Shown: in pieces, positions 31,090 to 40,668 of the stretch | Layout of the letters: every line of letters starts with the position of its first letter | Numbering within the stretch: position 1 is the stretch's first letter | Origin: Bacillus australimaris | Lineage (GTDB): Bacteria > Bacillota > Bacilli > Bacillales > Bacillaceae | Direction: 5' to 3' | Assembly (NCBI RefSeq): GCF_001307105.1 | Contig: NZ_LGYN01000004.1 | Coordinates: forward strand, 1 to 55,106 | DNA: 55,106 nucleotides | Program-made: the position numbers and the translations under genes | Notes under the pieces: generated by a model | Database searches by the model: none | What the model was told of the DNA's origin: nothing | Seen by the model: only the letters and a program-made list of their open reading frames with translations

Positions 31090-31716
31090 TTATTCTCCAT
31101 CGTCATCCTTTTCTTTAATGGCTTCAGGTTCTTGCGGCTCCTCTTCACTATCAGGCTCAGGAACCTCTGATTGCTGAGGCGGCAGAATAGATGCAACGAC
31201 TTCTTCTGGATCGTTATTGATTTGATAAGATGACTGAACAGGCAAATCTGCAACTGTTAAGACATCATTGACTTCTAAATGAGTAATATCAGCTTCAATA
31301 TGTTGCGGGATATCTTTTGGTTTCGCTGATACAGATAATTCAAATAGTGGCTGCTGAAGCACACCGCCATCTTTTACCCCTTTAGACTCGCCAATCAGCT
31401 GTACAGGGACATCCGCGTCAATTTCACGCTGTAAGTCAACGACTTGGAAATCAGCATGGACAAGCTCGTTTTTCAGCGGATCTGTTTGTAATTCTGTGAC
31501 CATCACGGATTTCGTTTCACCGCTCACGTCTAATTTGATGATTGTATTCTTCCCTTCATCACGTAAGGTCTTTAATAAATCGACGCTGTCTAATGAAACA
31601 GCCAAGTTATCTGTATTTTTTCCGTATATGACACCAGGAACGTGTCCTGAATGACGGATTTTTTGCAGTGTGGAACGTTTGAAATCAGTTCTTTTATTTG
31701 CTTTTAAAGTTGCCAT
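31090..31716 (-). CDS. ctc: General stress protein Ctc, ribosomal protein L25 family
   Basis: A 208-residue L25/TL5-type protein that binds 5S rRNA in the 50S subunit under stress. The N-terminal L25 domain (about 1-90) is followed by the TL5 C-terminal beta domain and an acidic tail. I chose the ATG at 31716, which gives the family start MATLKANKRTDFKRS; an ATG at 31728 is less well placed. A perfect SigB promoter lies upstream. Confidence 0.95.
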   Translation of the reverse strand: MATLKANKRTDFKRSTLQKIRHSGHVPGVIYGKNTDNLAVSLDSVDLLKTLRDEGKNTIIKLDVSGETKSVMVTELQTDPLKNELVHADFQVVDLQREIDADVPVQLIGESKGVKDGGVLQQPLFELSVSAKPKDIPQHIEADITHLEVNDVLTVADLPVQSSYQINNDPEEVVASILPPQQSEVPEPDSEEEPQEPEAIKEKDDDGE

Positions 31717-31758
31717 ATTCAGCACCATCCTATTTCTTTTTTGTCACTACTCTCATAA

Positions 31759-31784
31759 ATACCCATAACCGCATTATTTTAAAC
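31759..31784 (-). promoter_or_regulatory. ctc promoter (SigB)
   Basis: On the minus strand GTTTAA (31779-31784) and GGGTAT (31759-31764) are 14 bases apart, an exact match to the SigB general-stress consensus. B. subtilis ctc is the classic SigB reporter gene. Confidence 0.93.
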
Positions 31785-31809
31785 ATGTTTGGCTGTAAAC
31801 AATGAAAGC

Positions 31810-31838
31810 AAAAAGACCCTAAGCTGATGCCTAGGGCC
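31810..31838 (-). terminator. prs terminator
   Basis: On the minus strand GGCCCTAGGC...GCTTAGGGTC pairs over most of its length and is followed by TTTTTGC. It separates ctc from glmU-prs. Confidence 0.82.
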
Positions 31839-31854
31839 TTTTTTGGTAAAAGAA

Positions 31855-32808
31855 TTAGCTAAAAAGGTAGCTCACAGATTCTTCTTCATGTACACGGATG
31901 ATGGCTTCTGCAAGCAAAGGCCCAACTGAAAGCGGAATGAATTTTCCAACTTTCTTGTCATCAGTTAATTGAATACTGTTTGTCACAACTAATTCTTTAA
32001 TTTTAGAGTTTGTGATACGTTCTACTGCTGGTCCAGACAATACTGGGTGCGTACAGCAAGCATATACTTCAGCTGCTCCATTTTCGACAAGCGCATTTGC
32101 TGCAAGTGTAATGGTACCAGCTGTATCAATGATATCATCGATCAGAATTGCCGTTTTGCCTTCAATGTTACCAATGATGTTCATGACTTCAGCAACATTT
32201 GGCTTTGGACGACGTTTGTCGATAATTGCGATTGGCGCTTTCAGGCGGTCTGCCATTTTACGCGCACGTGTCACACCACCGTGGTCAGGAGACACAACAA
32301 CGATATCATTCAAGTTCTTCTGTTCGAAATAGTTTGTTAAGATTGGCACAGCCATTAAGTTATCGATTGGAATATCAAAGAAACCTTGGATTTGCGGCGC
32401 ATGAAGATCAAGTGCAATAACACGTGTAGCACCTGCAGTTTCAAGCAAGTTTGCAAAAAGCTTCGCAGTGATTGGCTCACGAGGCTTTGCCTTACGATCT
32501 TGACGTGCATATCCGTAATAAGGGATCACAATATTGACAGTTTTTGCAGAAGCGCGTTTTAGCGCATCCACCATAATGAGCAGCTCCATAATATGCTCAT
32601 TGACTGGTGCACTTGTTGATTGAATGACATAACAATCACAGCCGCGGATACTTTCTTCAATATTGATTTGGACTTCACCGTCACTAAAGCGTTTAACAGA
32701 GCTCTTTCCTACATCAACTCCGATACGTTCGGCAATTTCTTTGGCAAGTTCAGGGTTTGAATTCAAAGAGAATATCTTTAAATTCGCATCAGCATAACGA
32801 TTAGACAT
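31855..32808 (-). CDS. prs: Ribose-phosphate pyrophosphokinase (PRPP synthase)
   Basis: Makes PRPP from ribose 5-phosphate and ATP for nucleotide, histidine and tryptophan synthesis. It has 317 residues. Signature regions are [27 protein letters not shown] and the PRPP loop [12 protein letters not shown]. It starts 22 bases after glmU, so the two are one transcript. PRPP is also the ligand of PurR and a substrate of HprT, both encoded in this window. Confidence 0.98.
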   Translation of the reverse strand: MSNRYADANLKIFSLNSNPELAKEIAERIGVDVGKSSVKRFSDGEVQINIEESIRGCDCYVIQSTSAPVNEHIMELLIMVDALKRASAKTVNIVIPYYGYARQDRKAKPREPITAKLFANLLETAGATRVIALDLHAPQIQGFFDIPIDNLMAVPILTNYFEQKNLNDIVVVSPDHGGVTRARKMADRLKAPIAIIDKRRPKPNVAEVMNIIGNIEGKTAILIDDIIDTAGTITLAANALVENGAAEVYACCTHPVLSGPAVERITNSKIKELVVTNSIQLTDDKKVGKFIPLSVGPLLAEAIIRVHEEESVSYLFS

Positions 32809-32830
32809 GGTAAACCTCCGGGTATTTGGA

Positions 32831-34201
32831 TTATTTTTTATGAATATTTTTCACATAATCTTCTTTATTGACTTGTCTTGCTCTAGCAATAGACAGTGCA
32901 TCCTGTGGTACATCTTCTGTAACCGTTGAACCGGCTGCAACATATGCCCCTTTTCCGACAGTGACTGGTGCAACGAGATTTGAATTACAGCCAATAAAGG
33001 CGCCGTCTTCAATCTTCGTTAAGAATTTGTTTTTCCCATCATAGTTGACTGTAATAGAACCACAGCCAAGGTTTACATCAGTTCCGACCTCTGCATCTCC
33101 AATGTAGCTTAGATGAGATGCTTTGCTGCGGTCACCAAAAACCGTTTTCTTGATTTCGACAAAGTTCCCGATTTTCACTTCATCTCCAATTTTCGACAAC
33201 GGGCGTATATGAGCAAACGGCCCAATTGTCACATCGACTCCAACCTCACTATCGCAGACGACAGATTGCTTAATCACTGTGCGATCTCCGATGACACTGT
33301 CAACAATTTCAGTGTTTGGCCCAATAGTGGCGTCTGCACCGATTTTTACATTCCCTTTGATGACCGTCCCAGGATAAATAACTGTATCTTCACCGATGAC
33401 AGCATCTGGCGAAATATACGTGTTCTCAGGATCAATCAAGGTCACACCATTCTTCATATGCTGATGATTAATACGTCGCTTCATGAATTGCTCTGCTTGT
33501 GATAGAGCGATACGATCATTGACTCCAAGTGTTTCTTCAAAATGCGGAGTTTGATAAGCTGCAACTGTTTGCCCTTCATTCTTTAAAATTTCAATGACGT
33601 CTGGCAAGTAGTATTCACCCTGTGCATTTTCATTCGACACTTGCTCAATCACACGGAAGAGATCTTCATTTGAAAAGCAATAGGTTCCTGTATTAATTTC
33701 ATTCACTTGACGCTCTGAATCATTTGCATCTTTATGCTCCACAATTTTCACCACAGCACCTGTCGCATCACGAATAATGCGGCCATAACCAGTCGGATCA
33801 TCCGCATGTGCTGTTAAAATTGTAACTTTCGCTTGATGTTTTTGATGCTCGCTTAACATGGCTTCCATTGTTTCCGCTGTCAATAATGGCGTATCACCAC
33901 AAATGACGATGGTTGTTCCCTTTTCCTGCGCAAGGAACGACTTTGCTTGTTTGACGGCATGTGCTGTTCCTAGCTGTTCTTCTTGAAGTGCATACTCACT
34001 TCTGTCTCCAAGCTGCTCTTTGACGTCCTCTGCTCCATGACCGACAATTGTTACTAGCTTGGCTAAAGAAAGCTTTAACGCTTCATCTGCCACATGCTCG
34101 ACCATTGGCTTTCCGCAAACTGGATGAAGTACTTTATATAGCTTTGACTTCATTCTCGTTCCTTTTCCCGCTGCTAAAATCACTGCGAACCGCTTATCCA
34201 T
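32831..34201 (-). CDS. glmU: Bifunctional UDP-N-acetylglucosamine pyrophosphorylase / glucosamine-1-phosphate acetyltransferase
   Basis: Makes UDP-GlcNAc, the entry substrate for peptidoglycan and teichoic acid synthesis. It has 456 residues from the ATG at 34201 (GGAGG 7 bases upstream). The N-terminal uridyltransferase domain has [11 protein letters not shown] and ICGDTPLL. The C-terminal half (about 250-456) is a left-handed beta-helix of hexapeptide repeats with the acetyltransferase histidine in [13 protein letters not shown]. subtilis calls it gcaD. Confidence 0.98.
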   Translation of the reverse strand: MDKRFAVILAAGKGTRMKSKLYKVLHPVCGKPMVEHVADEALKLSLAKLVTIVGHGAEDVKEQLGDRSEYALQEEQLGTAHAVKQAKSFLAQEKGTTIVICGDTPLLTAETMEAMLSEHQKHQAKVTILTAHADDPTGYGRIIRDATGAVVKIVEHKDANDSERQVNEINTGTYCFSNEDLFRVIEQVSNENAQGEYYLPDVIEILKNEGQTVAAYQTPHFEETLGVNDRIALSQAEQFMKRRINHQHMKNGVTLIDPENTYISPDAVIGEDTVIYPGTVIKGNVKIGADATIGPNTEIVDSVIGDRTVIKQSVVCDSEVGVDVTIGPFAHIRPLSKIGDEVKIGNFVEIKKTVFGDRSKASHLSYIGDAEVGTDVNLGCGSITVNYDGKNKFLTKIEDGAFIGCNSNLVAPVTVGKGAYVAAGSTVTEDVPQDALSIARARQVNKEDYVKNIHKK

Positions 34202-34236
34202 TGATTGGCCTCCAATATCCCTATTATCCATAGAAA

Positions 34237-34265
34237 AATATATCCTAAATAAGAACTGATTTCAA
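34237..34265 (-). promoter_or_regulatory. glmU-prs promoter (SigA)
   Basis: On the minus strand TTGAAA (34260-34265) and TATATT (34237-34242) are 17 bases apart, ending 36 bases before the glmU ATG. Confidence 0.7.
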
Positions 34266-34330
34266 GGATACATAAGGAAGTACAATAATTTTCTAATGGA
34301 TGAAACACGCAAGAAACCTGAGAAAAAACG

Positions 34331-34386
34331 CAAAAAAGACAGCATTTAAAAGAAAACATTCATTTTCTCTTAAAGCTGTCTTTTTA
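34331..34386 (-). terminator. spoVG terminator (symmetric)
   Basis: A long hairpin with outer arms GACAGC (34338-34343) and GCTGTC (34375-34380) and paired inner segments. T-runs flank it on both strands, so it could stop transcription either way. Confidence 0.85.
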
Positions 34387-34399
34387 GGTTCACGTATGA

Positions 34400-34696
34400 T
34401 TAAGAAGCTCCAGCTTCTTCATATTCAATTGTTTCTTCCTCTTCGCCTAAGCGATGATATTCATTTAATACAGCATCTTGGATTTTACCCCGAGTGCTTG
34501 AATTAATTGGATGTGCAATATCGCGAAACTCTCCATCAGGCGTGCGTTTGCTAGGCATTGCAACAAACAACCCATTGTTTCCATCAATCACACGAATATC
34601 ATGAACAACAAATTCGTGGTCCAGCGTGATGGATGCAATCGCCCTCATGCGACCATCGGTATTCACGCGGCGTAATCTTACGTCAGTAACTTCCAC
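34400..34696 (-). CDS. spoVG: SpoVG regulator
   Basis: A 98-residue protein affecting septation in sporulation; homologues bind DNA or RNA. It is almost identical to the family core ([49 protein letters not shown]) with an acidic C terminus. The start is GTG with AAAGGTGGTG upstream. A SigH promoter and an A/T-rich tract upstream match the B. subtilis arrangement, in which AbrB represses the gene during growth. Confidence 0.97.
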   Translation of the reverse strand: MEVTDVRLRRVNTDGRMRAIASITLDHEFVVHDIRVIDGNNGLFVAMPSKRTPDGEFRDIAHPINSSTRGKIQDAVLNEYHRLGEEEETIEYEEAGAS

Positions 34697-34737
34697 AGTA
34701 GTTCACCACCTTTTCCCAATATAAAAGCATTACTTAG

Positions 34738-34766
34738 GTATTCAACGATCGTGGTGATTCTCCTGC
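34738..34766 (-). promoter_or_regulatory. spoVG promoter (SigH)
   Basis: On the minus strand GCAGGAGAA (34758-34766) and GTTGAATAC (34738-34746) are 11 bases apart, close to SigH RNAGGAWWW-N11/12-RNNGAATWW. An A/T tract (about 34770-34800) lies just upstream, the position of the AbrB target in B. subtilis. Confidence 0.85.
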
Positions 34767-34848
34767 TCTTTTTTTAAACTTTTTTTGAAATATCGGGATA
34801 TTTATACATTTTTTGTCATATTCATGGCGACGCTTTCATCTCCAGCAT

Positions 34849-34876
34849 AAAAAAAGACATCATGATGATGTCTTTT
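34849..34876 (-). terminator. ridA terminator
   Basis: The perfect stem GACATCAT/ATGATGTC is followed on the minus strand by TTTTTTTA. Confidence 0.9.
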
Positions 34877-34920
34877 CCTGCATAGAATGAAACCAAACGG
34901 CTTTTATTGAGAGTGCCTGT

Positions 34921-35298
34921 TTATTTCACTAAAGCAACGACTTCAATTTCTACAAGAGCATCTTTTGGAAGTCTTGCTACTTCCACACATGAACGAGCTG
35001 GCTTATGTGTATGGAAATACTCACCGTACACTTCATTCACTTCTGCGAATTGTTCCATATCTTTAATAAAAACAGTGGCTTTCACGACTGTTTCAAAGGA
35101 AGCACCTGCTGCTTCAAGCACAGCCTCAAGATTACGGAACACTTGATGTGTTTGTTCTTTAATATCTCCATTTACAAAATCTCCAGCTGGGGTTAATGGA
35201 ATCTGCCCTGAGCTGTAAAACATGTTATTGACAATAATACCTTGAGAGTAAGGTCCAATGGCTGCTGGTGCATGTTTGGTTTGAACAACTTTTGTCAT
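34921..35298 (-). CDS. ridA: RidA-family enamine/imine deaminase (YabJ)
   Basis: A 125-residue protein that hydrolyses reactive 2-aminoacrylate-type enamines formed by PLP enzymes. The signature [23 protein letters not shown] and the C-terminal [23 protein letters not shown] are intact. The ATG at 35298 has GGGAGAG upstream. It directly follows purR; in B. subtilis the two are cotranscribed and YabJ affects purine regulation. Confidence 0.96.
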   Translation of the reverse strand: MTKVVQTKHAPAAIGPYSQGIIVNNMFYSSGQIPLTPAGDFVNGDIKEQTHQVFRNLEAVLEAAGASFETVVKATVFIKDMEQFAEVNEVYGEYFHTHKPARSCVEVARLPKDALVEIEVVALVK

Positions 35299-35336
35299 AT
35301 CAATCTCTCCCATTCAAATACATGTTTGATCAAAGC

Positions 35337-36170
35337 TTACGCTTTCGAATGAAAAAACTCGTGGAAATTGCCTTCATTGATCTCAATGATTTTCTGCTTC
35401 ATATCAATGGTTGAAAGCTTTAACAACGAGACATATTCATCAACAAGACGTTCATCTACGCCTTCATCTTCTAAAAGAACACCGATCCCTGCAACATTTG
35501 CATTAAATTCCTCCAGCAAATTCATCATGCCATTAATGGTTCCGCCTGCTTTCATAAAGTCATCAATGATCAACACATTGGAGCCTTTATCTAAGCTGCG
35601 CTTTGCAAGTGACATGGTTTGAATTCGGTTTGAAGAACCTGACGCATAATTAATACTGACAGTTGATCCTTCGGTTACCTTATTATCTTTTCTAACGATC
35701 ACAACAGGCACATTCAAATAACCCGCAACTGAATAGGCAATTGGAATACCCTTTGTCGCAACGGTCATGACGACATCAATCGCACGATCCGCAAAGATGG
35801 TCGCAAACAGCTTACCAATTTTCGCAAGAATCGATGGATTGCCTAAAACATCGGTTAGATACAAATAACCACCAGGAAGTACACGTTCAGGAGTTGATAA
35901 TGCCTCTCCAATATCGTTTACTACGTCATCTGCTTCTTTTAGGTGAATCTTTGGAATATATTTCACTCCGCCAGCAGCTCCAGGTACAGTAAGCAATGTG
36001 CCGATTCCCTGCTGTTCGAAGGTCTGTTTGATAATCGTTAAGTCTTCACTAATGGAAGACTTCGCAGATTGATATCGTTCTGCAAAAAAAGTTAACGGTA
36101 CTAGTACGTGCGGGTGGGTTAACAAATAATTTGTTAAGTCCACCAATCTGCCGCTTCGACGAAACTTCAT
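35337..36170 (-). CDS. purR: Purine operon repressor PurR
   Basis: PRPP-responsive repressor of purine genes. It has 277 residues: an N-terminal winged helix (RRSGRLVDLTNYLLTHPHVLVPL, residues 1-70) and a C-terminal phosphoribosyltransferase-fold domain with the PRPP loop VLIIDDFMKAGGT. The protein binds PRPP but lacks transferase activity in B. subtilis. Candidate PurBoxes in its own upstream region suggest autoregulation. Confidence 0.97.
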   Translation of the reverse strand: MKFRRSGRLVDLTNYLLTHPHVLVPLTFFAERYQSAKSSISEDLTIIKQTFEQQGIGTLLTVPGAAGGVKYIPKIHLKEADDVVNDIGEALSTPERVLPGGYLYLTDVLGNPSILAKIGKLFATIFADRAIDVVMTVATKGIPIAYSVAGYLNVPVVIVRKDNKVTEGSTVSINYASGSSNRIQTMSLAKRSLDKGSNVLIIDDFMKAGGTINGMMNLLEEFNANVAGIGVLLEDEGVDERLVDEYVSLLKLSTIDMKQKIIEINEGNFHEFFHSKA

Positions 36171-36183
36171 GAACTTACCCCCA

Positions 36184-36227
36184 GAACCCGAATAATTTAT
36201 GAATAATATAACTTAATATACGGATTT
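36184..36227 (-). promoter_or_regulatory. Candidate PurBox pair upstream of purR
   Basis: The minus strand AAATCCGTATATT (36215-36227) fits the PurBox AWWWCCGAACWWT at 11 of 13 positions. An inverted copy, GAACCCGAATAAT on the plus strand (36184-36196), fits less well. The boxes face each other about 18 bases apart, the arrangement PurR binds in B. subtilis. Confidence 0.55.
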
Positions 36228-37095
36228 AATCAAGGGCATTTTGTTCGCCGATCATGCGGACAGCGTATACTTGATCACAAAATCCTCTCAGTCCGTTATA
36301 TATTCTTTGTACCTTCGATTCATATTGAATCAAGCCAAACACAGTTGGGCCGCTTCCACTCATTAATACAGCATCAGCACCGAAACGCTTCATCTGTCTC
36401 TTGATCATATCCACTTCCGGATACATCTTTAGTGTCACAGACTCTAGAACGTTACCGAGTGAGCCGCACATTTCTTTATAATTTTTCGCTTCAATGGCTT
36501 CAATCATACGCTGTACATTTGGGTGTTCTACTTTGCTTGCGTCATATTGTCTATAAACTTCAGCTGTAGATACCCCAATCACCGGCTTTGCTAAAATCAC
36601 CCAGCAATGCGGCGGTGTCGCGATATGCTTTAGTTTCTCTCCACGTCCTGTAGCTAGTGCTGTGCCTCCGTGAACACAAAAAGAGACATCTGAGCCGATC
36701 TCCGCTCCAAGCTCAGCTAGTTCATCTAACGTGAGATTCAACTTCCACAAACGGTTTAAACCGCGAAGCGCTGCTGCCGCATCACTGCTCCCTCCAGCTA
36801 AACCTGCTGCAACAGGAATTGCTTTTGTGATGACAATCGATACGCCCTTTTGAATACCGAACCTTGTTTTGAGTAATTTAGCCGCCTGATAAGCCAAGTT
36901 ACGCTGATCATCTGGCACAAATCGATTATGAGATGATACACGGATTTCATCTTTGTCCAGCTCCGTCAGCTCTAGTCGATCTGCAAGGTCTATTGTTGTC
37001 ATCACCATCTCCACTTCGTGATATCCATCCGGTCTTTTTCCATGAACATCAAGTGAGAGATTAATTTTCGCCGGTGCTTTTTCTAAAATACGCAA
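36226..37095 (-). CDS. ispE: 4-diphosphocytidyl-2-C-methyl-D-erythritol kinase
   Basis: ATP-dependent kinase of the MEP isoprenoid pathway, of the GHMP family. It has 289 residues with [11 protein letters not shown] at the N terminus, [15 protein letters not shown] as the ATP loop and [12 protein letters not shown] at the C terminus. I chose TTG at 37095: it has AGGTG 6 bases upstream and gives the family start [14 protein letters not shown] three codons earlier is too close to the site. Confidence 0.96.
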   Translation of the reverse strand: MRILEKAPAKINLSLDVHGKRPDGYHEVEMVMTTIDLADRLELTELDKDEIRVSSHNRFVPDDQRNLAYQAAKLLKTRFGIQKGVSIVITKAIPVAAGLAGGSSDAAAALRGLNRLWKLNLTLDELAELGAEIGSDVSFCVHGGTALATGRGEKLKHIATPPHCWVILAKPVIGVSTAEVYRQYDASKVEHPNVQRMIEAIEAKNYKEMCGSLGNVLESVTLKMYPEVDMIKRQMKRFGADAVLMSGSGPTVFGLIQYESKVQRIYNGLRGFCDQVYAVRMIGEQNALD

Positions 37096-37202
37096 ACATT
37101 TCACCTACTTCTCCATCTAAACATAAGTATCAATATTGTATCACATTTGATTGATCTGATGAATATTGGCTTTAACGCTCAGCACACTGACTTTTTCATT
37201 AA

Positions 37203-37235
37203 AAAAAGCCAGAGACACCCGAGGTATCCCTGACC
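37203..37235 (-). terminator. sspF terminator
   Basis: On the minus strand GTCAGGGATACC pairs with GGTGTCTCTGGC across a 3-base loop and is followed by TTTTTTT. Confidence 0.88.
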
Positions 37236-37241
37236 GTTTTT

Positions 37242-37427
37242 CTATCGTTGATTCTCATCCTGAGCCATGTGCTGCTGAGCTAATTCAATGGCACGTTTGA
37301 CCATATTACCTGCGTCACGTGCACGAATCTCTCCCCAGCCTCCATTTTTGACGGTATCATAAAATCCAAGATCCTTCGCCAGCTCGTATTTGAACTCATC
37401 TGACATAATGCCTCGGCGTCTACCCAA
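37242..37427 (-). CDS. sspF: Small acid-soluble spore protein SspF (alpha/beta-type)
   Basis: A 61-residue DNA-binding protein that protects forespore DNA. It carries the alpha/beta-type pattern [18 protein letters not shown] and [20 protein letters not shown]. The start is TTG with AAAGGGG 9 bases upstream. A SigG-type promoter precedes it. It lies between veg and ispE, as in B. subtilis. Confidence 0.96.
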   Translation of the reverse strand: MGRRRGIMSDEFKYELAKDLGFYDTVKNGGWGEIRARDAGNMVKRAIELAQQHMAQDENQR

Positions 37428-37489
37428 ACGAAACAGCCCCTTTAGTCGAGAATTCGAATCAGTGCCACTGCTTCTGTGGCTTTCTTATT

Positions 37490-37520
37490 TTGTATCGAAT
37501 CCTTCCTTTTACCCCTTTCA
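37490..37520 (-). promoter_or_regulatory. sspF promoter (SigG-like)
   Basis: On the minus strand TGAAAG (37515-37520) and GATACAA (37490-37496) are 18 bases apart, one mismatch in the -35 and two in the -10 against SigG. Known SigG control of this family supports it. Confidence 0.6.
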
Positions 37521-37557
37521 AAAAATGGACAGACTCCCATTCGGAAAAAAAGGCAAA

Positions 37558-37588
37558 ACAAAAAGCAGTAAACAAAAAGTTCACTGCC
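37558..37588 (-). terminator. veg terminator
   Basis: On the minus strand GCAGTGAAC pairs with GTTTACTGC (one G-U pair) across a T5 loop and is followed by TTTTTG. Confidence 0.82.
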
Positions 37589-37590
37589 CA

Positions 37591-37848
37591 TTAATAGGCG
37601 ACTGAGCTAGCGGTATCATCGAACGTTAATTCGACCGTCTCAGTCAGTATATCTGCATAACTGTAAGAAACTCTTTCAAACGAATTCTCATCTTGATCTA
37701 ATTGAATCACAAATACAGAAGGGTACGTTTCAGCTAAAATGCCCGAACGCTCAATTGTTTTACGGCGGCCTCCGTTAGCCTTTAACGTCAAACGTTTACC
37801 TAAGTTACCATCAAGCGATCTTTTGATGTCGGACAAAGTCTTCGCCAT
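37591..37848 (-). CDS. veg: Veg protein
   Basis: An 85-residue, highly conserved protein made at high level in growing cells and linked in B. subtilis to biofilm gene control and spore outgrowth. The sequence ([47 protein letters not shown]) is nearly identical to the B. subtilis protein and belongs to the DUF1021 family. The ATG at 37848 has GAGGTG upstream. Two consensus promoters drive it. Confidence 0.96.
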   Translation of the reverse strand: MAKTLSDIKRSLDGNLGKRLTLKANGGRRKTIERSGILAETYPSVFVIQLDQDENSFERVSYSYADILTETVELTFDDTASSVAY

Positions 37849-37869
37849 TGCATCCACCTCACTGAGATA

Positions 37870-37898
37870 ATTATACAACAACAGCCCATTTTTGTCAA
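37870..37898 (-). promoter_or_regulatory. veg promoter, proximal (SigA)
   Basis: On the minus strand perfect TTGACA (37893-37898) and perfect TATAAT (37870-37875) are 17 bases apart. It ends 21 bases before the veg start codon and corresponds to the very strong Pveg promoter of B. subtilis. Confidence 0.93.
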
Positions 37899-37909
37899 AT
37901 AAAAATTAA

Positions 37910-37939
37910 ATTATATCAACCAACACGAGCCATTGTCAA
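37910..37939 (-). promoter_or_regulatory. veg promoter, distal (SigA)
   Basis: On the minus strand perfect TTGACA (37934-37939) and perfect TATAAT (37910-37915) are 18 bases apart. Its sequence resembles the proximal promoter, as if the unit had been duplicated. Confidence 0.88.
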
Positions 37940-38033
37940 CAAAATAATTTTGACAAACTTCTACCTTTTCTCCTCCCTATTTTTCTCAACTTCAGGTGAA
38001 TTATGTATCCTTTTGGAATTTCTTTTTGAATAT

Positions 38034-38062
38034 AAAAAAAACCAGACTGAAATCAGTCGGGT
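38034..38062 (-). terminator. yabG terminator
   Basis: On the minus strand ACCCGACTGA pairs with TCAGTCTGGT and is followed by TTTTTTT. It begins at the yabG stop codon. Confidence 0.9.
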
Positions 38063-38946
38063 TATGTCGATTCATGGTCTCTTTTATATGGCATGCCTAC
38101 CCTTAAAACACCCTTCGTCTCGATGCCTCCAAGGCCTTTTTCTCTTGTTAATGTATTACGAAGCACATCCCACACGTTGATTCGATCTACAAATGGAGTG
38201 AAACTGATCTTCGCAACGATATAGACGGGATCAAGCGCATGGATGTTCACACGAGCAGGTGAGCTTGCAAAATTCGCGCCTGCTTGGATCAATGATTCGA
38301 AATGAGATTGACAGGCACCTGCAAAAATCACAAGCTGATCTAAATGAGGTATTTTCTTTCTTGCTTTTTGAACCGTTTCAACGAAATGACGAGAATGGCG
38401 ATAGGCACCAATATCATTTACGCCGCCCTTTTGCTTGGAATACGCATCATGCCCTGTAATAACCAAGATATCAGGTCGATATTGATCAAGTAACGAATCA
38501 ATCATGCTTGGCATTTTCTTCTCATGACAATGCACGCCATATACAGGTACACCAATTCGTTCATATACATCTAAGCATTTCTTTAAGTATGAAGCATCTC
38601 CATCTAAATGAAGGACCTTTCCAGGCATGTGAAAATACTGCTCCTGATGCTGATATTGTCCAGACGTATAATATTCTTGTTTTTCACGCAGCAGCTGATA
38701 ATCCTGCCTTAGTAAGTCGAGCGATTCGTTAATTTTCCGTTCGTCGTCTTTCTCCCTTGTCAGCTGTTCCTCTTTTTGAATCAAGACAAGATCCGACATC
38801 TTGGCATCAGCAATCAGTCTTACTTCATTCCCATGCAATATGGCGGTGGCTTCGTGCTGATCTGTCTCATCAATTCGAATGATTCGAAACATAATATCCA
38901 TTTGATAGGATGCCCTTGTCACCATATCTCCTATTTGAAATTGCAT
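38062..38946 (-). CDS. yabG: Sporulation-specific protease YabG
   Basis: A 294-residue mother-cell protease that processes spore coat proteins, for example SpoIVA and SafA, and allows their cross-linking in B. subtilis. The peptidase U57 family is recognised from HMPGKVLHLDGD, PDILVITGHDAYSKQ, VIFAGACQSHFESLI and ASSPARVNIHALDP; the histidine and cysteine in those blocks are the likely catalytic residues. The ATG at 38946 has GGAGTG upstream. A SigK promoter lies ahead. Confidence 0.95.
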   Translation of the reverse strand: MQFQIGDMVTRASYQMDIMFRIIRIDETDQHEATAILHGNEVRLIADAKMSDLVLIQKEEQLTREKDDERKINESLDLLRQDYQLLREKQEYYTSGQYQHQEQYFHMPGKVLHLDGDASYLKKCLDVYERIGVPVYGVHCHEKKMPSMIDSLLDQYRPDILVITGHDAYSKQKGGVNDIGAYRHSRHFVETVQKARKKIPHLDQLVIFAGACQSHFESLIQAGANFASSPARVNIHALDPVYIVAKISFTPFVDRINVWDVLRNTLTREKGLGGIETKGVLRVGMPYKRDHEST

Positions 38947-39026
38947 GCTTTTCACTCCACAATCAGGCTCATATCCTGTTGGTATCGTCTTGCGTTGAAG
39001 TCGTCTTTCATGTGTGCTGTTCTTTC

Positions 39027-39054
39027 TAACCTATGCCCGAACAGCCAAAGTGGT
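39027..39054 (-). promoter_or_regulatory. yabG promoter (SigK)
   Basis: On the minus strand ACC (39052-39054) and CATAGGTTA (39027-39035) are 16 bases apart, a full match to the SigK pattern AC-N16/17-CATANNNTA. B. subtilis yabG is a known SigK gene. Confidence 0.8.
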
Positions 39055-39063
39055 GAAAAACAA

Positions 39064-40508
<1,445 letters not shown>

Positions 40509-40554
40509 GTATTCCTCCGCTCGCAAAAACAATCTACATTTTTTGGTTAAAAAA

Positions 40555-40581
40555 CGAAACCTTTCATGCTGTTTTTGCGTC
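40555..40581 (+). promoter_or_regulatory. ECF-type promoter antisense to yabE
   Basis: On the plus strand CGAAAC (40555-40560) is followed after 17 bases by CGTC (40578-40581), an ECF sigma (SigX/SigM class) pattern. It points into the 3' end of yabE. In B. subtilis an ECF-driven antisense RNA in this position represses yabE. Confidence 0.7.
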
Positions 40582-40615
40582 TAATTAATTAGAAAACAGT
40601 GCTTCTATTATAACC

Positions 40616-40647
40616 AAAAAAACAGAGGGTGCGCAAAGCCCTCTGTT
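40616..40647 (-). terminator. yabE terminator
   Basis: The perfect stem ACAGAGGG/CCCTCTGT with a 9-base loop is followed on the minus strand by TTTTTTTGG. The plus strand lacks a T-run here, so the antisense transcript would pass through. Confidence 0.88.
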
Positions 40648-40668
40648 CATATAAATGATTTGATGTGT

